DNA of 64,000 nucleotides from Azolla caroliniana (taxonomy: Eukaryota; Polypodiophyta), in assembly GCA_043228905.1 (NCBI GenBank), contig JBHGNT010000013.1, forward strand, positions 16,616,001 through 16,680,000, read 5' to 3'. Position 1 is the stretch's first letter, and the number at the start of each line of letters is the position of its first letter. The position numbers and the translations under genes were made by a program. Under the pieces are notes generated by a model, which ran no database searches, had not been told where the DNA came from, and saw nothing but the letters and a program-made list of their open reading frames with translations. Positions 41,228-53,500 of the stretch are shown here, in pieces.

Positions 41228-41315
41228 CTTATGATTTACTAGACGCCACTGGAGAATGTAGGGGTTGAACCCATAACCTCTTGGTCTCCATTATCTCTCT
41301 CTCTCTCTCAAAAGA
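41090..41315 (+). mobile_element. tRNA-related SINE-like element, copy 2
   Basis: Same plan as copy 1: CTTGCCCTAGGAGTAAG head with a clear B-box-like GGGTTCGAAACCC, TTTCTCACTGCTCTATTAC, an expanded AT microsatellite (41186-41223), ATTTACTAGACGCCACT, the reversed module (GGTTGAACCCATAACC) and a CT tail. It sits directly after the LINE tail. Confidence 0.72.
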
Positions 41316-41547
41316 GCCCGTGTGTGTGTTTTTCTGTACAGGTTCTGATCAATAATTCTGCCCCTGCTTCGGAAGCAAGCACTTCCAAGCAGAGAGGATT
41401 CTTTCTTTTTGTTCCGTTTTTTGCTTGAATACCTGAAAGATTTCAGCGGGGGTCGAAAAACCGGAAGAGGCAGCAGCAGAAGAAGAAGAAGACGACGCAG
41501 ACGAAGAGCTGCCCTGTCTGTCTCTCACCACCGTCCCACCCGCATCC

Positions 41548-44500
41548 ATGGACACCTCCAAACCTAAAATTGGTAACATCATCAATCTCTTTTTGTCTAT
41601 CATTGCTGTTTTTTGTTTCTATTCTCTACTTCCCACTAAGCTCAGCTCCTTTGTTTCTGCTTGAACTTCTCCAGGAGGTGAACTGCCGTTTAGGCTAGCT
41701 CTCACTGGCTATGCTGGCCATTTACGCATCGAGCCATTGCCCCCAGTCATGACAGAGACTCCGCTTAGCTCTATCCCAGACCTCATTTTGGTAAGTGGTA
41801 TTTTCTCACGCCCGTAAAAATCTACCTTTTAGAACACAGGCTTCACGTGCTTAGCGTTCATGTTGATTTTCCCATATAAAAGTCTACATTCACACATAGC
41901 TTCATTTGCTAGATTTTCTCATTTAAACACTTCATGCAAGAATACCTGCTGCTGTCGGATAGATTAATTAAAGTTAAAGATTAGATTACAAAACTAATTT
42001 CCATAATGCAATACACATTTAACCACGCATGGTATACAATGAATATCCTTAAACTTATAATATGATCAATCAAAAATTACAAATAACATGTACAACCTGT
42101 AACAACACCGTCATATGTTTAGCATTCATTTAGTGTCTCATACTGAAGTCTACATTCAGACATAGCTTCATCTTTTTATGATTTAAAATTATGTTTACTT
42201 TTAATGTGACATTCTCCAGCCTCCAGCTCTTCCTAAAGAAAAACCAGAAATGATTCGCAAGCGCATCGAAGATAAGTATTTGCTCCCTGCCCTTGATCAT
42301 GAAGAGGACAGTGTAGACAAATGTGGGAAGTCATGGGATTTCGAATGGCTAGGAGAAGGTCTCTCTTTTCTGGAGCCTAGTTTCCCTCGAGCTTTGGTCA
42401 TGCCTGTTTGGGAGCCACCATTTCGACGGGCAAGAAAGCAGCATGAAAATGATATGGATTGGGTTCCTGGTTTTGAAGAAGTAGGATTTTCCGCATTCAC
42501 TTTCTTCCATTTTATGTGGACTTCTGAGTAGAAATTATAAAAAGAATCAAATGCTTTCTGAGGCCTCCATGATACAAAGAAAAATAATCCATTCAATTCT
42601 ATATTACCACACTTCATGCCTTAATTGCTTTTCCACGTTACAGTCAACCATGTTGGCTCCATGGTGTAGCACTATGCTTCATGTATGGTAACTTGTTTTG
42701 CTAAGTTTCATTCATAAATCAGCTTGTGTTTGAAGGTCGAACTTACCCAACATGGGGAGGCACGTAATTCATCGTCAGTGTTAAGGAAGCCAGGTCCTCC
42801 AGAAGATTTTGTAAAAGGAAGCACAGGCAATCATCCATTTTTACCAGGAGGGTTTGATCTTTCACATACACTGGACAAGAGTAACAAAGAACGTAAAGCG
42901 GAAACTGATGGACTACAAACTCTATTGGAAGGAGGGCAGCTCTTCACAGTGCCACCAGGATTTTCACGAGGCATAACCTTCGATACTTGTGAGGTATGAA
43001 CTTAGGAGGTCGCATAACTACAAATTTAAACTCCAAATCACTATCAGAAAAGAATTCGCTGACCAGCAAAAAGAATGAATGAACGATGATACAGCCTTTC
43101 TCAGCTCGTAGACAGGTTCAGGCAGATGAAGGAATTCAAGTGACCAAGCAAAGTAGCAAAGTAAGCGGCATGCAGTTGTGGTATTTGCCGCATGTAAATT
43201 CATTTCAAGTGCTCTTAATTGGAATGTCCTGTGTACTCCAGGATCTGCATAAAGTAAACTTAAAGGACATCTTCAAGCGAGCATGGGAAGAAGAACAAAG
43301 TGGAGAAGTTGATGGAGGTTGGTTAAATCTAGCGTTTCTGATATTATTCTGAAATGCAAGGTCATTGGTTGTAATCCAAGTTCATCTTTTGTAGTCCGGT
43401 CCTGGGATGACTGGATAGGGTATGCATGGTGGCAGAAATTACAAATCAAATTTTTTATATCAGTGTCAGTTTTAATGGCTTTCAACTCTTGCATATTGCA
43501 GGTGCTAAGTTACTCCCTGCAGAGAAGGACTTGATTGATGAAAGCCAAGAAAAAGATAATAGTATAAAAGAAGAGCAAGAGGAAGAGACAATCATTCTCG
43601 AGGATATTCTTGCACATGTCAAGAAAGAAACAGTAGTGACTAAGAAGACTGAAGAAAACAAGGAACATGATCAGGTACTCTTTTCAGTTTTTGACGCACT
43701 TGAACTTTATAGATATATCCAGCAAAAAATATTGTATAGAGCATTAGCTGTTTCTTTTTACCCAGTGAAGAAGAGTCATATATCCTGGATATGGGACGAT
43801 GAGCATGCAGTTATAGTTAATTCACAAGATTGCACTGGATCCCATGTCCAGGATTTAAAGCAATCGAAGTATCACCAAAATCTGTTTAGATATTGCTTTT
43901 GCATGTGTCATAGTCAATCCCCAATCATGTAAGGAATCTGCCATTGCAGTGAAAGTTCCTTAACAGCCACCTTATACCAATATCTCATGAATAAATAAAT
44001 GTACGATTTGCATCTTAAGATCTTTATTGCCGTATTTTATGCTCTTTAATCTTTATGTTTGCGAGTTTTGTAGAAATGGGTCGTGAAGGGAGGTTGTGAA
44101 GGTCTTTTGGAACGCTTCTCTGATTTTGTTCCAGATATGGCATTATCTTTTCCATTTGAACTTGATGGTTTTCAGAAAGAGGTAACAGAACTCTGTCATG
44201 ATGGCTTTGTAGATAGCGAGAATAGCATGGAAAATTTCTATTCATGGAGCATGTTGGGCATCTTCTTTAGTTCTGACACTGTTATCTATTCAGGCTATAT
44301 ACCACCTTGAAAACAATGAGTCTGTATTTGTTGCTGCACATACCTCAGCTGGAAAGACTGTAGTCGCAGAATATGCATTTGCTTTGTCAATGAAAGTAGG
44401 TGAATTTGAAATTAATAATTATTTTTCTAGGATTAAGAAAAGGGTATTGTGACATTTTTCTAAGTTATAATCTTTTTGTGACTTTTATATAGCACTGCAC

Positions 44501-47500
44501 CAGAGCTGTGTACACATCCCCCATTAAAACTATCAGCAATCAGAAATATCGAGACTTCTCAGACAGGTTTGATGTTGGAATAATAACTGGTGATATAAGC
44601 TTAAGGCCAGAAGCATCTTGCCTGATTATGACAACAGAGATTTTGCGGTCCATGCTATACAAAGGAGCAGACATCATACGGGATATTGAATGGGTAAATA
44701 CAATGAACTTTCCTCCATTTCTATCTCTCTGCAATGTTTGTTAGTAAAATTCTCGAACATCAATACTCACTATTCGATTCCACACATATAATGTGAAAAT
44801 GTTTCACTTTTGTTTCCATAGGTCATATTTGACCTCTGTAGAGGATAATAAAATATATCTATCCATCTGCAACAATATCCCTTTTATACAGTTTTAGTAC
44901 ATTGCATGAGGAGGATAGTGGAGAAATTTGAGAAGGCATGGAAGATCGGCAAAGACATTTGGGAATCACTTTTACAATGTAAGCGGGCCCCCATGGAGTC
45001 TGCTCAGAAAATTAATGACTTAATTTCTCAAGTCTAATTTCAATTCTTTGGATCTTTTGAAGTAGGATGCCTTTGGGAAAATTATGGTTCCAAAGATTGA
45101 GTGGAATAGTTAAGGTAGGTTATTTTAGGCTTCCTTGGAAAAATTATGCTGCATGTAGTTCAGGAGGAGACGATGAAGCATGTAAGAAAAGGGATGCTGA
45201 GATGGCTCATAATTATCAATCTTAACTTTTCTCCATTTGTATTATGAATCAGATCATAATACTTCATGTCATGTGGCTCTAGTCTATGTGATGCATACTG
45301 CAGAGAGATCTCAATGTCAGAAAGAAATAAGAGAAAATGTAGATGAATCTATTATTTTATCACAACCGAGGAAAACTGAAAAGAGATCAGCTGATGCAGA
45401 GAAGGAAATTAGGGAGGGACCCTCTCAACAGTTAACTCATGTCATGTCTTTCTCACAAGCCCAACTATGGCCTGTGTTTCAGTTTTTCTGAGGGACATCT
45501 AACAATATTACCAATACAGCCATAAATAGACCAGAAATTTGAAATTCCATAGTTCTTCTGCATACCAATCGTAAACTCTTTTGTTGGTCTTTGTTATAAT
45601 TCTTATATATTGCCATACTATCAAACACATTTAATGTGGCGTATGCATTTATTATCTTTTCATTTATAGTAATATAGATTCTTCATTGAAAAAAAACCAA
45701 ATACCAGCAACTTGAAACTCTAGTTTTTTGGCTATTTGATTTGAGGTCATCATAAGCAAATCAGCAGCTCATATTTTGGAACATTTCATTTCATATGGTA
45801 TAGTTTCTCTTGAGAGAAACAATCCCACTAGAGGAAATCAAATCATCGTGTAGATTATGAAGGGAGAGCTTTGGAATAGTTCAGTTGAAGGCTCCAGCCT
45901 TGCATGTTCAGATTGAAACAAGATAGGTTTTTGATACGATAAGATGTGCAGGTAAAGGTGGGTCTAAATCTTATTAGACAAAGTCAGATTTTTTAGGCAG
46001 GTAATTGGCAAGCAGAAAAACTATGTTTCTGATAGAACCATATATATACTGGCAATGTGAAACTCTAGTTTTATGGATCTTTGGTTTGGGGTTGCCAATA
46101 AATAGATGACTATCTTCAATTTTTGCAACATGATACATTTCGTATCATAGAGGATACCTCCTCTTGACAGGAATGATTATAAGCAGAGTAAGCCAAATCA
46201 TCCTTTAGTTCTATTAAGGAACTGTTGAGATTAAATCTATAGCTTATGAAGGGAATGCCTAGACTAATACAGCTGTAGATTGTCACCTTTGTTGGGCAAC
46301 CATCGTCACTTTTTGTAGCATAATAAATTCTGTATGATGGAAGATAACTCCTGTTGAGAGGAGTGATTGTATGTAGCGGAAGACAAAATCGTCCTATAGT
46401 TCTACCAAGGAAGTAGGGAATGCCTAGACTAGTACAGCTGTAGACTGTAGCCTTTGTTGGATGACTATCTTCACTTTTTGTAGAATGATATTTTTCATAT
46501 CATAGAGGATACCTTCTCTTGAGAGGAAGGGTAGTATGTGGAGGAACAGAAATCTCCGTATTGTTCTATCAAGGGAGTGCGTAGATGAACTCTATAGCTT
46601 ATAAAGAGAATGTCTAGACTAGTACAGCTGTAGTGTAGTCTCTGTTGGTTGACTATCTTCACTTTTTGTAACATTATACATTTCGTATCATAGATGATAC
46701 CTCTTGAGAGGAATGATCATATATCAAGGACTTCGAGTCATCCTATAGTTCTATCAATGTAATGTCTAGATTAAATCTATAGCTTATGAAGGGAATGCCT
46801 AGACTAGTGCAACTTTGTTAGTAATGTTGACACATGATTGCTTTTTGATCAGTGATGTATTCTGATCATTTATATCTGCCAATTATTCAACATTACTATA
46901 CCATGCTATAGCCTTTGCTGGTCATAGAATGTTTTAACATATGAATTGATTTTATGTACTCATATCTGTCAATGGTTTGATAAGGTTGTGTCTTCCCTGC
47001 TCTATATATTTTCCCAGTATTTTGAAATATTGTTTGAAATATTGAAACATAATTTTTTTGCCATGACAGGTTATTTTTGATGAGGTGCATTATGTAAATG
47101 ATGTAGAAAGAGGGGTTGTTTGGGAAGAAGTTATTATCATGCTTCCAAATCATGTGAATATGGTTTTTTTGTCAGCAACAGTAAGTATGTCTTCTTGCAT
47201 TGAATTCAACTATCTTTCAAGCTGTTTATTTTCAGGAGTCTTGATAAATGCATTTCTTCTTTATTACCACTTGGTCTCTCTCACCTTGAAGAAAGAGCAG
47301 AACTAATTTGTTCAACTGTTTACAAGTCTCACATTTATGTATGAGTGCATCTTTTCTAGTGTTCATATAATCTATGGCCCTAGTAGTTTCCCAAACTCAA
47401 TGTTCCAGTTCTTTAGTTTGTTTTATTTTTGTCTATCTCATACCATGAAGATGGGCATCTATTTTATTACTTTCTGCATTTTTGATGCACTGAATCCATT

Positions 47501-50500
47501 TTTGGTTGTTATATGGTTTCACAGGTACCAAACATATACGACTTTGCAGACTGGATTGGCCGTACAAAACAAAAGAAAATTTTTGTGACTAAGTAACTAC
47601 ACTTCCTATTTATTCGTTGGGTTATGTTGAACACATAATACTTATATTTTTCTTCTACTAAAACAACGTGAACATAATAACCATCATGTAGTTTTTTTAA
47701 GATTCCTGTTAGTGTTTATGATTAAGATATAATTTTTTTGAGTTTGAATATAGAGAGTATCTGTTTGGTTCTTTCTAATGATCGTCAATCCACTTATGCC
47801 TTTCCTCAAGGATGCACAAGTAACATGGGTTAGAGCACCTGGTTTTTCTAGTTGGCTCCTCACTGTTATGCGCAAAGACGTTTTGCAATGAATGTACCCA
47901 AGACCTGGCAACCTATTCCTGGGATCACACAAGTCCCAACTTTGCTCCCTTGAATTCATCCACTGGTACTCTACATCCTGAGGGCTTCCATGGTACCACA
48001 CCCTTAATATAATTCTAAACATACTGTGAAAATTAGTCTCTCTACCCAATTGCACCTGCCTCCAGGTGTCAATTATTTCATAGTTACAGTTATGTAATGA
48101 AATCGAGCATATAAGTAGCTAATTTTATGATAATTTGTCCAATATTATCGAAATTCTTTTGCTTCTTGAGAGGAGTATATGCAAGACAGAATTGAGAGAA
48201 ATGCCCAAGAAATGAATTAGGCCAAGACCAAATTTGAGAAACTAGAGAAATTGGCCTTTCCTTAACAGCCCTAGACCAGTCACCAAGAGGTGGAAGATCT
48301 TTGCATTGTCCTCCAACTTCCATACTGAAGAGTTCTACCATGAAATCTGTTGTCCAAGGAGTGAGTAGGTTAGCAAAATGCAAGAAACTGTAGAAATTAG
48401 CTGGCAATTATCTAAAAACAGCCCTAGACCACTCGCCAACAATCAGCAGATCATTGCATTGTCCACCAACTGCCATAGTCAAGAATTCAACATTGAAATC
48501 CTCAAAACTCAGCTTTCCATAGCCAAAAAATGTGGCAGACAGATTAGAGAGAATGGCAATCAAATCCTTCCAATTCTTCGGGTAAGTTGAGAAGCACTTG
48601 GAGTTGGAGAGGAAAAATGATGCACTAGGTAAATAAGCACTTGTTGATGGAACATAATTATTCTTTCCATACTGACTTTTGCAAACTTATTTATTCAGTT
48701 TTGATGTAGGAAGGCTGGAATTCTCTCTTTTTCTGAACATACTTGGATCCCTTAAAAAGGTTTGTCTGATATGTGTATTTTCTCTTATCCAGAACGCACC
48801 GGAGACCAGTACCTCTAGAGCACTGTCTCTATTACTCAGGCGAATTGTACAAGATTTGTGATGAAAACAGATTTTTACCTCAGGGAGTGAAGGAAGCAAG
48901 AGATGCATTTAATACAAAAAATGCTCCAAAAGTAGGACCCGCCGCAGGTCCTGGCGGACAAGGAGGCCGTGGTAAAGTAACAGGAGGACAAAAAAGCTCT
49001 GGGCAGTCGGGGGCTGGTTTCATCCCCCCAAGGAGTGGCAATGGAGGATGGAAGTCTGAAACATCTCAATGGTATTCTCTAGTCAAGTACCTGTCAAAAA
49101 GAGGTCTTTTACCTGTAAGTTCATGCAAGACATTGCAGATAATGGGTGTACCTGTGTATTTTTTGTTCATCCATTTCTTAATTATCGTTCTTCAAGGTTC
49201 ATGGTTTTGTTGTCCTTTTAGCAAGTAATAGGATAAGTGTAACGGAGCCAGGGTAATGACATTGATTCACTTCTTTCACGTATGGTATGGTGTAAACCCA
49301 GCAATTATGATTTACACAATGTCTTTCTTCCATTAACTTCAATCTCTCATGTTTTTTCCAAAGGTTTTCATCATTATATAGAGATGGAAAAGCTTGATGT
49401 GTTTCTCTCTTTGAGAGTTTGATGTTTCAGTGTATTGAGTTGACTTACAAGAATATAATATCTCATTTTTGGCATGCACCTTGGAATATTTTTCCTTTCC
49501 AAAACCAGTAGGAATGTATCATTCTTATTAATAAATATGGCTTAGCTTATACTATGTGCCTTGCTTTACACTTTTGTACCTTCAACAGTCATGTATGCTT
49601 ATGAAAGCTTCAAAATTTTAAGCAATTTTTTTTGTTTGGAGCTGTTTTATCTATTTTCAGCTCAAAAGCATTCTGAACTCTTTTTAGGTTGTGGTGTTTT
49701 GTTTTTCCAGAAAGCGTTGCGACAAGTCAGCAGACAGTTTGACTGCTGCTGATCTGACAAGTGCGTCAGAGAAGAGCGAGATCCGAGTTTTTTGTGACAA
49801 GGGATTTTCAAGACTTAAAGGATCTGATCGGAGATTACCACAGGTACTGACATTGGAATGCACATGAATATGTCTAGTATTATGCATTGTCATTCTTAGA
49901 TAGCATTGTCTTAAGGTCATGTTCATGGAAATTCAAGTGATATCTTTCTTCTCATTATTCTTCAAGAGCACATGAATGTTATGCTATTTTAACTCATAAA
50001 TATGAATATGCTCCTTGCATAAGAACGGGTTTTTCAAGGTCTGGTTGCATAGTGCGTTATGATCTGATATCTCTTCATGTGACATGAATAGCATAATATG
50101 CATTATTAGATGTGAAGAGCTTATCTTTGTGTGGCTTATTGAAGGTCGTGAGAGTAGAGGACCTACTACGCAGAGGAATTGGAGTGCATCATGCAGGTCT
50201 TCTCCCAATTGTAAAGGAAGTGGTGGAAATGCTATTTTGTCGTGGTGTGATAAAGGTAGGTGCTTCTTTGATGGGGATATATCTTTTATAAAGATGCATA
50301 TGTATGTGTGAGGATGCAAAGGGCAAGATAGTCCATGCACTTATTTGAGAACCAAACCACCCAAAATCAAATAGTAAGAAATTTAAATAGTGTTCATCAA
50401 CAAGATTTATTATGAGTGATGCGCTTCAGAATGATAAGGCAAGAAGTTGCAAGTTCTATTCTTCACCACACCTTCAAGAAAATCTCAGAAAAACAAAATG

Positions 50501-53500
50501 AAAAGAAAGAATTTTATAAGAGGAATATAGAAAAACATATGACATCCAAAATTTGACTCTCCCAACCTTTGATAGGAAAGAAATGTCGATTTCATTCTCT
50601 GTCTCCAAAGATCAGTTTTTTGCATGAAAATACTTGTTGGAACCGTTTGGAGATGAAGAGCATGGTGCTGACGAGAATATTCTCCACCAATCATGCTTGA
50701 TGTCGTATGACACCTGTGACAGAAACAGACAGCTCTTACTTCGTCGCCACATTGCAGCCTCGTCTGACCTCCTAAAAAAACATGTGATGGCTTGTATCCC
50801 CTCCCCCCCCCGGCCCTGCCCCCCATTTAGAACGTAGCCCCTCCTTCCATAGCATTGCTCATCCTTGAAAATATTATGCAACAAGAGTTAAAAAAGTGTC
50901 CTCCACTCTTGTTGCTTTTTTTAATCTTTTCTTGTCGTTGCTTATTTTCTTTGCACCAGTCATGGCATTTTTTTTCATGTCTATTTCTATTCCTCTTTTA
51001 GATGGGCCTTATCTTCTCTATAAAAATTTATCCCCAAATTATAGTTATGGCCTAAGCCATATCCAAGCTCAACTCTCGTAGAATTTGATTCTTAAATTGC
51101 TTTATGCACCATTCTCCAATTTCTGTGCCATTAGGGCATTCAGTTTGTCATTTGGATGTCTTCATCTTACTTTGAAAAAAAATGCTGGTAGAAAAATTAG
51201 CTTTCTCCTTACGACTGGCAGGAACAATAATGACCTCCACATTAGCTGAGTGTAAGTGGAGATATAAATGTAATGCACATCTATTACCCACATAAGCCTG
51301 TGGAAATGATTTGTCTCATCATCCCACTAGACACTCCTTGAGAATGAGAATGGTTGTTGTCTAGCAATCATGGCACTTTCCAAGTTTCGAATGGGACAAG
51401 CATATTCCATATCTGTAGAATGAAAGGAACACATGACAGATAACTAAAGGTTCGAGGCCCCCATCTCGGGGTTTTTTGTGTAAAGGATTAGCTCATCTAC
51501 TTGTGATACATGTGATGCTTGTTAGGTATTGTCTATGTCAGTTCATTGCACACTTTTGGATTTGATTTTCAGCTTTTTATTATAGGTATTGTTTTCAACA
51601 GAGACCTTTGCCATGGGCGTCAATGCACCAGCGCGAACGGTGAGCTTTCTTTTTTTATCAAAAATGGTGGAGATGATTTCCCCCCTTTTTCTTCTCTATT
51701 ATTGATTTTTTGTTTGATTCGCATAATATATGATTTGCTAATATTTCACTCATAAATTTGAATTGTGAATAATGAAGGAATGATATAAACAAGATTGGAT
51801 GTTCAGAAGACATCCACAAGCAATCTTCTACTTTATGTAGAAAATGAATTTCTCCAATACCTTATACATAGGCCAGAAACACGCCAATGTTTTCACTGTC
51901 AAATTTTTTGATGTGACTTGGCATTATGGAATGTATATTTTGTGTTTGCAACAAATAATTTTTTAGTAACATAATTTGCTAGTGTTTCTCAATTTGACAC
52001 TGATTTAAAGGGTATGGCACATTCCTTTGTCAACCTGTCTTTTTGGTAGAGATCTTAATGTAAATCCTCAATTTGATTTCTTCTCACTGTTCAAATTCTG
52101 CAGGTTGCTTTTCATAGTTTCAGAAAGCATGATGGAAAAACATTCAGGCAGCTTCTCCCAGGTGAATATACACAAATGGCTGGTCGAGCAGGGCGTAGAG
52201 GTCTTGATAAGGTTTGGTTCTTTTGTAAGGATGCATGCTTCAGCTACATGCTAACTAGGGTAATTTCTTAATCTGAATGTCTGGCATGAAGGTGGGGACT
52301 GTTGTCATCATGTGCTGGGATGATATACCTCAAGAAGGAGATCTTCAACGGCTGCTTACTGGGACACCAACAGAGTTGGAGTCACAATTCCGATTGACTT
52401 ACAATATGATACTCAATCTTCTTCGTGTAGAAGATTTAAAGGTGATTCTCATCATTCTGAGATTGCATGAAATAAGGCACTATATTTTGAACAAGATTGT
52501 TGGAGTGAGATCCTCATTATTTTGAAAGTGTTAAAATGATCAATAGCAACATAGTGGAGTCAATGGATTGACTTAGTACAAAAACCTGGTTGATCTCTCC
52601 ATAAGCACAGGTGCATTGGACACGTTACTCTGTGACGAGTCAGATGACCATCAACACGGTTTGCGTTCAATAAAGAATCTGACATCACCTGGTAGTGTAT
52701 TCAGAACAGCTGCTGTCCTCATATGCTTGGTGGTGGACATCAATTTAGATGTTGGCTATTGTCTGACAGCAGTTGATTCATATCTGGATGAGTGAGTGGA
52801 TCTTCTTGGGTGGGAGATGAAAGGAGACATGGTTTCCTTGCATGTTGGAGGTACTGAGAATGCTATTTAGTTCAAAGAAGTATTCTGTTTCATGCTGAAT
52901 AATAAGACCAGGCCTCATTTGCCCCCTTGTCTTATGGTCCTCAAGACTTGGCAGTGACCTGATTCATTTCAATGCTAATTCGAGTTTTCAAACTTCCATT
53001 CATAGTCACAAACTTTTGACAATGGAAAACACCATTCCACTTTCGGAGAGAGTCCAATCAATCACTTTGCTCTAGTGACCCTGAATTCAAAAGGATTTTC
53101 ATCAGTTATTTCATTCTCTAGGCCGTTGGGGTGCATGGGGATATCCTCTCATGGAAACTTCCTCAACATGTTGATTTTTCTACAGCTCAATACTTGTAGG
53201 CATAGCATGCATTGCAGTCTATTTATTGAAGGGCACACCCTCTGTTTCACAAGTTTTTATTATTCTAGTTCGTTTCACGATCATAGCAATAATCTCGTTT
53301 TTCAACTTGTTATAATGAACAGGTTGAAGATATGCTGAAGAGAAGCTTTGCAGAATTTCATGCTCAACGGTCTCTTCCTGCTCAAAAGCAGGAACTACAA
53401 CGGAAAGAGGGTGCACTATCAGACTTGAAGTCAACAATAAAGTGAAGCGTTAACACTATATAGGATCTGTTGTATAGGTCTTATTTTCAATTATGAACAG

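Noticed and set aside
45237-45491. 84-codon frame in SKI2 intron 10
   Set aside because: It has no homology I recognise and no splice sites joining it to SKI2 in frame; SKI2 exons 10 and 11 join perfectly without it.
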